Notes under the pieces: model-generated
Database searches by the model: none
What the model saw: only the letters and a program-made list of their open reading frames with translations
Told to the model about the DNA's origin: nothing
Assembly: GCA_021018815.1 (NCBI GenBank)
Contig: JAITYX010000009.1
Location: 5,334,501-5,398,500 of the forward strand
DNA: 64,000 nucleotides
Direction of reading: 5' to 3'
DNA from: Talinum fruticosum
Taxonomy: Eukaryota; Streptophyta; Magnoliopsida; Caryophyllales; Talinaceae
Shown here: piece after piece, positions 35,267 through 46,420 of the stretch
Position numbering within the stretch: position 1 is the stretch's first letter
How the letters are laid out: every line of letters starts with the position of its first letter
Translations under genes and position numbers: made by a program

Positions 35267-37975
35267 TTGTTAGAGGAAGTGAGAAGGGTTAGTGTGTTTC
35301 GACTTGCAGGTAACTCGAAAAGGACAAAAGTTCATTGGTACTTAGATAGTGGATACTCACGCCACATGTCCGGAGATACAAGACTCTTTTCCGAGTTGGA
35401 AGATTACAAAGGAAAAAAAGTCACTTTTGGAGATGACAGTAAGGGCAAGATAGTTGGAATAGGCAAGATAGTCTATCTTGTCAAGGGATTAAAATACAAT
35501 CCACTCAAGCATCTCTCAATTGAGCGACAAGGATCGAGAGCACAAAAATGAAGCTTTCAAAGAGTTCAGCAAGCTCTGTAGGAAAATTCAAGTCGAGTCT
35601 CGAGACTCAAATAAGAAGAATTCGAACCGACCACGAAGGGAGTTCGATTACTCGGAATTTGTAGAGTTCTCGCGATAGGAATGGTATTTCTCACAAGTTC
35701 TCAGCACCCAGAACCCCTCAACAGAATGGGGTAGTGGAGAGAAAGAACCGAACTCTTGAAGAAATAGGAATGACGATGATGATTGAACATGATCTACCTT
35801 ACTATTTCTGGCTGAGGCGAGTCAACACAGACAAACTACACACCGAACAGATGCCTCATCGGACCCATCTTAAAGAAAACTCCATACGAGATCTATAAGG
35901 GAAAGAAACCTAACATCTCATACTTCAAACCCTTTGGTTGTAAGTGCTATGTTCACAATAATGGTAATGATCACCTTACCAAGTTTGATGCTCGGTCGGA
36001 TAAAGGTATCTTTCCGGGTTATTCATCTTATAGTAAAGCATATCGTGTTTTCAATAAAAGAAGCTGACCAAGTGGAAGAAAGCATCCACGTTGTGTTTGA
36101 TGAGATCGATCAGGGAAAACCAAGTGAGTAAACATTCTCGGATCCGAAACTCAGTCGAGATGTAGATGATCTTACTAAAGTCGAGCTCGAGACAAAGTCA
36201 AAAGAAAGCAGCTTATAATGAGGCAGCTCGGAACATCATGACTCGGACCGAACCGGTTCGAGAGCCAGCTCGAATACTTAAGATCAAACAGATGAGCAAA
36301 CTCAGCCGGATCGGACCACCGAAGATCAGCCAATACAACCAACAAATCTGGTGAACCGAGAGAATAGGTAGAGAATTCAAATATGCTTCGAGCCACTCAC
36401 TTGAGAATATTTTGTCCGACATCAACAGTTAGGTAAGAACTCGCTCTTCTTTGTAAAATCTATGTGCATTCACTACATTCATATCATTAACTCGAACCCA
36501 GAAATGTACTAGAGTCCCTAAATGAACCTGAATGGGTCGAGGCCATGCAAGAGGAACTTAATCAATTTCAGAGAAACCAAGTCCGGACTTTGACCAAACG
36601 ACCTTCCGGCCACCTAGTCATAGGAACCAAATGGTTTTCAAGAACAAATTGGATGAGGAAGGTTTGGTACTCATAAATAATGTTAGACTTGTGGTTCAAG
36701 GTTACAATCAAGAAGAAGGGATTGATTGTGGGGAAACCTTTGCACCAGTTGCTAGGATAGAAGCAACTAGAATCCTCTTGGCATTTGCATCAAGCATGAA
36801 TATTAAGCTATACCAAATAGATGTCAAATGTGATTTTCTAAATGGTTTCATTCAAGAGGAAGTCTATGTTGAGCAACCCCTGGATTTGAAAACTCGGAAT
36901 TTCCCAATCATGTTTTCAAGTTGCAAAAGGCTCTTTATGGTCTTAAACAAGCTCCCAAAGCTTGGTATGAAAGACTGAGTAGTTTCTTGGTTGAAAATGA
37001 TTTCAAAAGAGGTCAGATTGACAAAACTCTTTTCATAAAAACCAAGGGGAAAGACTTTCTTATTGCTAAGATTTATGTTGATGATATAATTTTTGGAGCT
37101 ACTAGTGAAAATCTATGTCGAGATTTTTTGAGTTTATGAGATAGGAATTCCAAATGAGCATGATGGCAGAGCTCAATTTCTTTCTTGGTCTACAAATAAG
37201 ACAAGATAAAGATGGCATCTATGTCCATCAATCTAAGTATACCAAGGAGTTGCTAAAGAAGTACAAGCTTCAAGATGCAAAACATGCAAGCAACACAAAT
37301 GAGTAGCGAGCATGAAACCGGACTCAAATGAAAAAGGTAAACCAGTAGATTAGAAACTCTATCGAGGTATGATTGGATCTCTACTATATCTCACTTCCAG
37401 TAGACCAGACATTATGTTTAGTGTATGCCTATGTGTAAGATTCCAAGCTAATCCAAAAGAATCACATCTCATTGCGGTGAAGAGAATCTTAAGATATCTT
37501 GCAGGGACTCGGAATTTAGGTCTATGGTTCTCAAGAGACTCAAAACTGACCCTCACTAGATACTCGGATGCCGACTATGCTGGATACAAAGTTGATAGAA
37601 AGAGCACATCAGGAGCATGCTAATTTCCGAGTCAATCCCTTATATCTTGGCACTCAAAGAAGTAAAACTCGGTTGCTCTATCAACTCGCTGAAGCTGAGT
37701 ACATTAGAGTCGAAGCATGCTATTCTCATATTCTATGGATCAAGCAACACTTGAAAGATCTTGTGCTTTCATTCAAATCAATTCCAATCAAGTGTGATAA
37801 TCGAGTGCAATCAGCATCACTAAGAATCCGAGTTCAAGCACTCATAAACAAAGGACATTGAGGTCGGGTATCATTTCCTGAGAGACCATTTTGAGAAAGG
37901 TGCTATAGAACTTGAATTCATTCCTACGAAATTTCGGTTAGCTGATATTTTCACTAAGCCACTTGGTGAAGATCA
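35267..37975 (+). pseudogene. Copia-2 pol: protease, truncated integrase, RT, RNase H
   Basis: Protease: WYLDSGYSRHMSGD, catalytic Asp codon at 35,345; the usual DSGCSRHM Cys reads Tyr. At about 35,545 the frame jumps from LSIERQ into mid-integrase (NEAFKEF), so the pre-integrase motif and first catalytic Asp are deleted compared with 9.4-9.8 kb. Integrase remains run to 36,130 with stops. Reverse transcriptase: NQEEGIDCGETFAPVARIEA (36,705-36,765), YQIDVKCDFLNGF near 36,815, and an intact YVDD at 37,074-37,085. RNase H: DADYAGYKVDRKSTSGAC (37,570-37,623) and AEAEYIRVEA near 37,690. Cannot make a functional polyprotein. Confidence 0.85.
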
Positions 37976-38416
37976 GTTTTGTTTTATTAGGAATGAACTT
38001 GGAATGATTAATGCATGATTATGTGATTTTCTAAGTGAAATTATCTTGCATGATTATGTGTTATATGTTTTCTTTCTTTGTCTTAATAACAATTGGTTCA
38101 GTTGACTCAAACCGAGCTAGGAGTTATTATATGTTTGCGCTTTCTAAGTCACTCGGAAACTATACTCGAGTCGGACTCGGTATTTGAGAAAAATGGACTT
38201 TAAACTTCTTGAAATCATCTCTAGATTAGTGGAGAATTTCATAAATTTCTTTTAAATTTCTCTGTTTCTCTCTTTCTACCGCGCGCATCGATCGGTGAAC
38301 TAGTCATTGGGAGAAAGACACTGGAATTCTAACCGTTGGAGACAGAACTTTCACACCTGTCCGAGGCGACCGTTGGAGGATTAGGTCGAACGAATTCTAA
38401 AGGACATTCATTTCGC
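37976..38416 (+). mobile_element. Spacer between Copia-2 pol and extra ORF
   Basis: Noncoding; matches 12,146-12,509 and 15,817-15,855 of Copia-A, showing that both elements share this approximately 600-bp spacer. Confidence 0.7.
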
Positions 38417-38424
38417 TATAAATA
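38417..38424 (+). promoter_or_regulatory. TATA-like motif ahead of the extra ORF in Copia-2
   Basis: TATAAATA lies 156 bp upstream of the ATG at 38,580, followed by a CT-rich leader. The matching position in Copia-A (about 15,856-15,865) reads CTATTTATAG, also TATA-like. A separate promoter for the extra ORF is possible. Confidence 0.4.
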
Positions 38425-38496
38425 ACATCCCTTTTCCTTCATTTCACTACTTTACTCTCTGCTAACGTAATCTCTTGCTTACTTGCTCTCGCACAC

Positions 38497-38500
<4 letters not shown>

Positions 38501-38537
<37 letters not shown>
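38501..38537. repeat. (CT)n microsatellite
   Basis: Eighteen CT units in the presumed leader of the extra ORF. Plant leaders often carry CT runs. Copia-A lacks the long run. Confidence 0.95.
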
Positions 38538-38540
<3 letters not shown>

Positions 38541-38579
38541 CCTTCGAGCTCATTCTCTTTCACTTCAAAATCATCAGCC

Positions 38580-40200
38580 ATGCCTAAAAGAGGTTCAGCC
38601 CAAGACTTTCTAGGGTCCAGTAACGAAGAAACCTAGAACCAAGCAAACTCAAGAGGGTCCTTCTAACCCCTCCAAAATCTTCATCACCCAACACTTCACG
38701 TTGGATGACAAGTTCTTACCAACCACATCCTTCTCATGGTATAATCACATCAAACCACTCGGAGTCTACAACTTCCTTTGCTTTAGTGAGTTTATTTACC
38801 CAGTAATCGTTGCTCGAGTCCTATTCTAATTTTTCCTACTCGAAGGTGTTATCACCTCAAGAGTTCGCGACACGATTGTGCGCATAAACTTTTCCCTCCT
38901 CCATCGTCTTTTCAAAGTTTCCTCTCTCTTTCTCAACTGCAATCCCATCCTTTTCAACGAGATTGCGGATGAGTTCTTTGAAAAATACGCCAAGGAAGTC
39001 CCCGAGTCACGGAAGAATTTCTCGGTGACTCGGATGAAGACCGAGGCCAGACTTCTCTGTTTCCTTCTAATGAGAACTTTCATCTCTCATCATTCATGCA
39101 AAGAGAATCCTAACTCAAAGATTCTCAAAGCTTTGTTCGATATTCTTGAGGGCTACGATGTAGACCTCTTCCCAGCCTATCATTGAGCGAGATAGCCACT
39201 CGTGCCAGCTCAAGGAAAGAAAAACTCTCCTCTTGTCTTCGAAGCCCTTCTAATTGTAGTTTTCAAGCGGTTTAAGGTTCCTCTCCCCTCGGACCCAAAT
39301 GCGAGTGTCCGAGGCTACCATCATTGTTGGCAGGAAGAAACTTCTTGGATATGGGTACTAGGAAACCAAACCCGGTGTCCGGGTTCACGGGTCGAACCGA
39401 GGCCACCTTCAACCCCTCCACGGACTCGGCTCGGACTCACTTGTCTCTCCCTCCTCCACCCGGTGGTGCTTCCACCCCAGTCCTCATCCCTAAGCCACTG
39501 CCGCCTTGTCTATAGCCCTTATAGACAAGCTCTCCTCTCGTGTCCGTAGAATTTTGGGACACCCTTCGCTCCTTGAAAACCGTCCTTCAAACCATGACCA
39601 GTTAACCGGAAGACGGTCCAATCTCAAATTCGAGAGCAATAGGATGTGCTCCTCAAAATGAAGAGCCTAGTCAACTAGCAACAGGAGCAACTCGAGCTCC
39701 TCCGCAAAAGGCGAACTAAGGTTGCTCGGGACCTAGACAGCCCATATATGTCCGAGGAGTCCTCGAGCTCGCCAAGTCTCCTCTCGGAGAGGCGTAAGAA
39801 GATGAGGAAGCTACGGTTGAAGCAACTATTTCGAGGAGGAGAACAAAGAGAAGGAGGAAGAGGAAGAAGAGGAGAAGAAGGAAGAAGCCGAGGGACAAGG
39901 TGTCGAAGTTCCTCAACCGGAGCCGATCGGCTCGGACAGTGAGTCCGAGTGGGTCGAAGACCCTGCGGATGTTGGACAATCCACAACAGTCAAGCCTCGA
40001 AGAATCACCCCCTCTCGTGGTCTTCCAAGAGGATGAGCCTCTGGATGACTTATTTATGGGTCAGCCACTAAGAGCCGAGCCATACCGGAGATCTCAGTCT
40101 GCCGCCGCCCGGATCTTCAACATCATCCCAAGCATACCAGCGCAGGTGCACCGCATACTCATCCAGCTCAAGACAAATTGCCCCAGCTCCACCATCTTAA
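38580..40200 (+). pseudogene. Extra 3' ORF of Copia-2 (envelope-position ORF)
   Basis: ATG at 38,580 opens a basic N-terminus (MPKRGSAQDF), then a stop and frame change. The conserved core FTLDDKFL (near 38,700), SWYNHIKPLGVYNFL and FSEFIYPVIVARV (near 38,790) follows, then DEFFEKYAKEVPESRKNF (38,970-39,025), LKALFDILEGYDVDLFP (39,125-39,175), a Pro/Ser/Thr-rich region (39,400-39,520), and a Lys/Glu-rich stretch (39,790-39,900) before a tail ending near 40,200. It has no recognised enzyme motif and no obvious membrane segment. It corresponds in place to the SIRE envelope-like ORF. Confidence 0.6.
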
Positions 40201-40702
40201 TTTCTTTTCATTCGTTTTTTCTTTATTTGTTTTTTGTCTAGACATCTTATCTTGATGTGTTCTTCCCTGTTTTTTTTTTTTTTTTTTTTTCTTTGAAAGG
40301 CAAGGGGAGAACAATAGAAAATTGTTGTTGTCTTGTGTTGGGGAGTTCTCTCACTGTCCTTCCTTGTATTTCTTTTTGTTTTGTGAATATATGAATGAAG
40401 TTTTTTTATGAGCACAATTATTTCTAAGTTCACTCTTTCTAAGTTTGAATCTTTTATCATTTATTTTTGCTCGATATATCTCGTTAACATTTTTTTCTTT
40501 CGCTCCGATATAATTGCTCATATTATTTGTTAAATGTGCTATCCGCGAAATGTTCTAAGTCGTGATAGTATCCGAAATATTTTGTTCTATGTATGAATTG
40601 CTTTACTCACTACTTCGTACTCGATATGTTGTACTCGGTAAGATTGAAAACTCATGTCTTTCGCTAACAAAGTTTATATCCGAATATGGAATGCCTTTCA
40701 TT
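40201..40702 (+). mobile_element. 3' untranslated region of Copia-2
   Basis: T-rich, with a T run at 40,270-40,290 and blocks matching 17,540-17,955 of Copia-A (AAGGGGAGAACAATAGAAA, and ATGGAATGCCTTTCAT before the polypurine tract). Nothing coding. Confidence 0.65.
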
Positions 40703-40715
40703 AAAAAGGGGAGAT
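40703..40715 (+). other. Polypurine tract of Copia-2
   Basis: AAAAAGGGGAGAT directly before the 3' LTR at 40,716; identical to 17,956-17,968. Confidence 0.85.
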
Positions 40716-42150
40716 TGAAGACTCGGACTCTAAATCTAGATCATTCCGAGTACTATATAAAGACTCAGGTATAAACATCATGCCTAATAAGTTTTGATTA
40801 CAAGTCGTCCCGATTGCTATAGAAACTCCTGTATAAGTTTTCATTCGTTTCGACTTACTCGTAAAACACATTCTCGTTTATCTTTTCACATTGATGTTTC
40901 GAGTCACTCGGACACCACTCGGATTTATCGCATGTTCAAATAATCTCTCTAACACTTTTTATCCGAGTTCCGATCTGCATATTTCAAAGCAAAGTGAATT
41001 ACGAGTGTTAATTCCTATTTCTAAGTCAATTTATTTGTTTGAGAGTTATTTGTCCGGATCAAGTCTTTTTACTCCGATATTTTCACCTATAACTTGATCT
41101 TTATTAGGATCGACTCGATGGAATTTGAGTATAATGAATATTAGACTAAGAAAATTCCACTCTTCTAGGCCTAAGATAATTATGCACTTAATTGTCTTAA
41201 TTAAATTATTATCTCGTGCCTAATCTTGCACCAAAGTATTTTATACTTTGAGAAACAAAATGGTTTACTTTTGTTGGTTATCTAAACAAGGTTATCTCTT
41301 TTTTGAAGTACAAAAGTAACCAACTTCAAGTTGTGTTAGGGTTGTCCGGACAAGGCTTTTCTACTTTTGTTGGAAAACCGAAACGCTAAGCTCAATGGTG
41401 GTTTCCACCCTACTTTTAAGACATCACCAGCTGACTGGAGAAACTTAAGGAGCCAAGAGCCATTGCATAACGTTCACATCTCAATGGATCTTTTCGAGCG
41501 ACCCGGAAGAACCGTTACAACGGCCAAGAAGGACTTCGTTCGTAAATCAGCCACAACGGCTAATCCGCTTAGCCATCTCGTAAATAGAAGCCACTTCACA
41601 ATACTTGAAGATTGCTGAACACATTGCTGAAACTATATCTCTTAGTACAATACTCATTCAATCTTCTACTTACAACTCCCAACTTATAATTCATATTTTT
41701 TGAGTTGCAAAATCTTGCAATCGGTTACATACTTTTCTTACTTTCGAGTAAGGTCCTTGACTGAGCTGTAAGGGTTAACTCAGCTCAGTTGTCCCTAGTT
41801 ATAAAGGTTATGTAAGTTAGGAAGTACTAGATCGGATAAGGGAATTTCTAAGTCTAGGAAAACTCGTAAGGAATTGTCTAAGGGAGCAATTCTGGTGAAG
41901 TCAATCCGTTATATTTTGTGCATTCAAAATAATAGATTTGACTTGGTGCTTGGACTAGCACTCGTCCATGGTTTTCTACCCCAGGAGGGTTTCCACGTAT
42001 CTTTGAGTTATACTTTTCTGAGTTCAATCTAGACTCGGATTATCTTGTTCATTCCTTTCAAGCTTAAAGTTTCTAAGTTTGATAAAATTTCCTCATCACC
42101 CTATTCAGCCCCCTCTAGGGTGACTAAGACTCTCCAAGAGCAAACCTTCA
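40716..42150 (+). mobile_element. Copia-2 3' LTR
   Basis: Starts TGAAGACTCGG and ends GCAAACCTTCA. It is 35 bp shorter than the 5' LTR. Around 41,335-41,360 the CAACTTCAAG block is followed by a local deletion or rearrangement, and the TATA box is altered. Confidence 0.9.
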
Positions 42151-42989
42151 AGATTTATGGGCGATAGGTAGAAAAGAGGAATGTTTAAGATTAATTTCGG
42201 CAAAGTAACGTTAATGGATGTGTATTCTGCTTAGCTTTCTGCAGCATAACACAAAGGAGAAAGTCGTATGGGAATAAGAGGCAAGGCTCTCTATTTATAG
42301 GGAGAGACCTAGGTCACAAATGACCTAGGGTTGCTCTCGAACTAGCCGTCCAAATAATCGAAAATAAATGAAGCCGTAATATCTTAAGGTTAAACCGGAT
42401 AAAGCAAGGATAAAACTGGATAGAATCCGGTTCGCGACCACCGGCCACCCGAGTGTTCTTAGGGTTTCGTGTCCTAGAGTGTTTCCAAAGGGGTCTCCAA
42501 ACCAAAACGTAGCTCTTCACTTAAAAATCTGGGGTTGCGACCGTTGGCCACGACGTTAAGGGGAAAATCTCCTAGTCTCATGTGGACAGCTTTATGGAGC
42601 TTAAACGCAAGCACTTTGATGGTTGTGATCATGAAATGCAACATTTTAACACCGTTTTTAGGTCTTGAGCTCCTTGTCTAATTGGACAAAAGTAAAATGC
42701 GGTATTTTGAACTTTGAATTTCCTGGTACACGGCACCGAAGTCCGTTGTCTCCGAAGGCTTAGCCCAGCTTCTTGGATCGTCCGAAAGAAAGGGTGATTT
42801 TTGGATCGACCCATGGCAAAAGGCTATTTATTTAGTGCTAGGGGTTTTTGTGCTTTATTGGCTTCGTCGCACTAATCGAACACAGCCTAAGATCCAAATC
42901 CTCAAACAAGACTCGAGATTTCATCATCGGGCCAACAAAATAAAATACGTAATGAAAGAGATAAGAGATAACACTTTTAGCTGTTTATA

Positions 42990-43006
42990 GTTAGCCCCCA
43001 CTTTGA
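42990..43006 (-). other. Polypurine tract of Tat-like element (3' LTR-B)
   Basis: Minus strand TCAAAGTGGGGGCTAAC directly ahead of the LTR start at 42,989; conserved at 6,143-6,158. Confidence 0.75.
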
Positions 43007-43634
43007 CCGAGTCTTAAAAGACGAATGGTTAAAGTAGACACTAAAGGGTACTTACCTCGATTTTTGATATTAGTTATTATGTAAAGCTTGGAATTGGTTG
43101 TAATCAAACCTGAACTCCAAAATGTGGCCTGGACTTGATTGTGATGCATGCATTCTCGATGTTCGATAAAAGAGTTCTAAGCTTGGCTTGATCGGAGCCT
43201 CGAAGCTTGTATATTTTGATACTCGAAACTTCGATCGATCTTTGATCCGAAGCTTGGCTAAATAATCTGTTGCACTAACATACTTGTTAGTGTATAATCA
43301 AATTGCTGAAATTTCAATGTTTTACACAAATAATTCTGTCAAAAATAGCCTGAAAAGTCTAATCTCAAAAAGCTAATTAGCGGGTCCAAGAGCTCCCACT
43401 TGCATGCATTAGGTGCCAAGGATTCACATGCCACAATTGATGGGACTCCAAAAGATAGGTGAACAGGCTAGGGCTGCAAGGTTGTCGTTGATGGGACACC
43501 ACGATGTCTAGTGGCGGGCGCCGGTTAGCCTTTGGCAGTCCTAGCCTCCGCCATGCTTTTACCGGATTCCCTTAGTCTCCTACTACTTGTTTGACTCTTG
43601 TCTCGTATGGTTGGCTGGCTTAACCGAATGGGTC
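43007..43634. mobile_element. 3' internal region of Tat-like element, promoter region of the antisense gene
   Basis: Noncoding. Colinear with 6,159-6,791 of the second copy. It would be the element's 3' untranslated region on the minus strand and the promoter of the antisense gene on the plus strand. Confidence 0.65.
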
Positions 43635-43642
43635 TATAAAAA
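43635..43642 (+). promoter_or_regulatory. TATA box of the antisense PMD gene
   Basis: TATAAAAA, 125 bp upstream of the ATG at 43,760 and conserved at 6,792-6,799 with the same downstream GGTGCTTGATG. Expected transcript start near 43,665-43,675. Confidence 0.6.
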
Positions 43643-43759
43643 GGGTGCTTGATGAATTCATTTCACACGCTTGTTTCTCTTCTTGCACTCTTGTCTTACT
43701 CTTGTGCTTTCTTACTTTGCTTCTTCTTGAAAACTAGTTGGTTTCCAAAGTCTTCCAAA

Positions 43760-46420
43760 ATGTCTTGAAGAATAGGCCATCCTTTAGGGAGGTCTAGAGT
43801 TGAAAAACTTGTTCAAGACAACTTCCTTGAATGGGAATGGCGTCTACGTAACGAGTGGAACCCAAGTGACCTCTTGGTGGAGGCTGAGAGTCACGTTTCT
43901 TTGTTCGCTATCACTCCTTCGGTAAGCTAATTGGCTTAAGTTTCTTCCTTTGCTCATTTAGAGTAGTTCTTCAACTAAAATCTCGTTGGATTTTTGTTTT
44001 GCGTAAAGGCTCAATTGGAAGTAGTGGAGCCATCCCGAAGTTCATGGAGACATGTAGCAGAAGGATGAACTTTCCTCTTGAGGATGTCATGCATAATCTT
44101 GCGTTTGGTCCTCTTTTCTCGCCTTAAACCACCTCTCGTGATAAAAGGGAGAGGGATCCTATTAGGGCCATTAGTGAGCATTTTTGGGACACCACCAACA
44201 CTTTCCACCTTCCCTTCGGGAAATGACCATAACTCCTTTTGATTTTATTGTTTTATTCAGTTTGGGCTTTTCGGGAACGTCTCTAACCTATGACTGGAAT
44301 TTGTACAAAAATCGTGACTATCTTCATTAGGATGTTACGTTTTAGCCTCAGCATTCTCCACAAGAACAGGTTCGAATCGTTCTTGCTATTTTGTTGAGCA
44401 TTGTTATTTTTTTAATCAATCTGCTAAGGTTCATGTTCACTATTTGGTGAATTTAGTGGACCTCAACAAAATAAAGGAGCTCAATTAGGGTGCTCGGCGT
44501 ATACTTGCTTCATTCAAGGCCTCCGTGCTGGTGTATGGCATACAAAACTCGAGTCGATTCCACCAACTATCTACTGTTGTATGGTTTATGGAAGATTGTT
44601 GATGTATGCTTAAATTCTCCTTTCCTCCAAAGTATTTTTCATCTTATGTGGATAAAAAATTTACTCAATTGTGATCATGTAGCCATGGTTATACGAATAT
44701 TTCCCAAATCTTTATCCCGATTTAGCGAATCATCCCGCATTTCCGGCCTCCATTTTGTGGGCTAAAGTTTATTTTCGACATCCTAAGATCCATAGGATAA
44801 ACTTCTTGAGATCATCCCTTAACCGTGTGACCTCGATATGCCTCTTTAATCTCAAAATTCACTTCGAAAATATGCTTAGAGCACTTTTTATCATAATGTT
44901 TAGTTGGCTGCCCATACCCACAGCCTGTGGCACTACCTGTGGGACTGCCTGTGGTGGACTCCAGCCTTGATTATGCATGGTTTTTCGTCCATTTTCTTGC
45001 TACGTAGCTTTCGTTCTTGCTTGCTTTTTTCTTGATAAATCTTGAATGTAGGCTAATTTTCATCCTTGCGCCCAACTCCAACTCCCTTTGAGTCTCATTA
45101 TTGCACGGGATTTAAGTGAAAGGAGGATCTTGTTTAAGGTCCCTTTGGGTTTTGTTGGTATCTTAGGAAGAGGGTCACACCTCAAATCCAGGTCAACGCG
45201 TGGCCTCCGCTTGTTTCAGCCGATCCACCCCAGCACCATGTTCTACATTCGCTCCCTTCCTCCAAATGAGCAAGCTGCTGTTGCCATGGGGTGTCGTTAT
45301 ACTTCATTCTTGAACTTGTAGACATCCTATGCTCACGATGCGGCGCGGATTATGACTCAACCGGTGAGTTCTCACCTCTTCCTATCATAGTTAAGTTTCT
45401 TGCATGGAAATTAACTTCATCTTTTGGCATCTCACACCTGCAGACATCCATATTCCAAGCCTTGATATGGATGTTACTCGACCTGGGGATCTCCTCGTTA
45501 TGTAAGAATTCTCGAAATCCTAAAGGAAGAATGTCTTGGGCATCCTTTTCCTAGGAATTGACGAGGAGTAAAAGTTTCATGCTCTTCACTTTTAGTTGTA
45601 TGCTAAAAGTACTTTTGGCTAACACCATAGGATAAATTTCATAGTATGATCGAGAACAAAAAAGTCCTGCACCATGTCCATCAATCTTCAATCTGCTCTT
45701 CAAGGAATCCAAAATTTCCTTACCGGGCGATCTTTCCCAACCTTCCCGGTGAGTTCTTAATTAGTCGAGTGCTAATTTTATTAAGATTTTAGTGAGCGTG
45801 CTAATTTCCCTTTCATTCTTGTAGAGGCATCGATCTAGAGCACATCCTTCTGGGATCCTTCCTAGTGGACCCGGGCACAAATACATCCATCCGGTCAACA
45901 CCTTCTCGTGGTACTCGCTAGACAAAGTTCTTAACGACATTCTTCAAGGCGTGTACATCGTCGGAGTGCTTCCAAGGCAGAACCTAGCACTTCCGGCCTA
46001 GTGCTTTTGGTGTAGGGCCTAGCTTTTCAGAGGAGAGCTTGAATATCTTGCCTCTGCAGGATTTCGATCATCATGGAAATCCTCTTTATTTCCATTGAGC
46101 TTCGGACAGCGGGCCATCCCATGAAGCTTCTCAATCTTGGGACCATGGAGGCAACTCCTATCAAGCCAGGCTTTCAATCATCATGGAAATCCTCTTTATT
46201 TCCATTGAGCTTCATACAGCGGGCCATCCCATGAAGCTTCTCAATCTTAGGACCATGGAGGCATCTCCATATCCGTTTTGGAGGACTTCAGAAATATATC
46301 TTTGATGACACTTCGATGACGATGATTAGAGAATTCCTTGCCGCTTCCGATGTTGATGATTACGGAGTCCCTTATAGCGTGTTTATTGTTTGTTTAATAT
46401 TTGCTTTGTAATGACGACTC
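43760..46420 (+). pseudogene. Tat-element antisense gene with plant mobile domain (copy 3, N-terminal part)
   Basis: ATG at 43,760, stop at codon 3 (TGA; CGA in the other copy), then RVEKLVQDNFLEWEW and LLVEAESHVSLFAITPS. GGTAAGC at 43,920 gives a donor-like site, also present in copy 2. After a gap come KFMETC (44,040), a frameshift, DPIRAISEH-like and FWDTTNTFHLPFG (44,150-44,220), the PMD core. Next are HVHYLVNLVDLNKIKELN-like and a WKIVDVCLNSP block (44,590), MVIRIFPKSLSRF (44,690), and an LPLSLIIARDLSERR block (45,075). Then a VNTFSWYSLDKVLNDILQG stretch (45,895) and a tail near 46,330-46,420 matching the copy 2 end. Stops and frameshifts throughout. The gene opposes gag-pol. Confidence 0.65.
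46062..46268. repeat. 110-bp tandem duplication
   Basis: TTTCGATCATCATGGAAATC at 46,062 recurs as TTTCAATCATCATGGAAATC at 46,172. Both carry the GAGCTTC, GCGGGCCATCCCATGAAGC and GGACCATGGAGGCA blocks, with few mismatches. Copy 2 (near 20,900) has a single unit, so this is local to copy 3. Confidence 0.9.

Larger units (their letters stand above)
31949..42150 (+). mobile_element. Complete SIRE-like Ty1/copia element (Copia-2), 10.2 kb
   Basis: Two LTRs (31,949-33,418; 40,716-42,150), degraded iMet PBS, gag, protease, truncated integrase, reverse transcriptase, RNase H, spacer, extra 3' ORF and polypurine tract in the standard order. The 5-bp target duplication AGATT is perfect (31,944-31,948 and 42,151-42,155), and joining the flanks restores the host LTR. 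The length, long LTRs and extra ORF fit SIRE/Maximus. All ORFs are broken. Confidence 0.9.
29870..42989 (-). mobile_element. Tat-like LTR (LTR-B) split by two copia insertions
   Basis: Three pieces join without gap: 29,870-30,130, 31,022-31,948 and 42,151-42,989. Together they are about 2,017 bp without the duplicated target bases, against 1,994 bp for the complete LTR at 53,089-55,082, and the order of conserved blocks is identical. It starts TGTAGGAACC and ends TGTTTATA. A PBS adjoins its low end and a polypurine tract its high end, so it is the 3' LTR of the 43-55 kb element and at the same time the 5' LTR of the unit at 26.6-29.87 kb. Confidence 0.85.

Noticed and set aside
39675..39986. 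Minus-strand frames opposite the copia extra ORF
   Set aside because: Shadows of the acidic Glu-rich plus-strand stretch (Ser/Leu-rich by complement).
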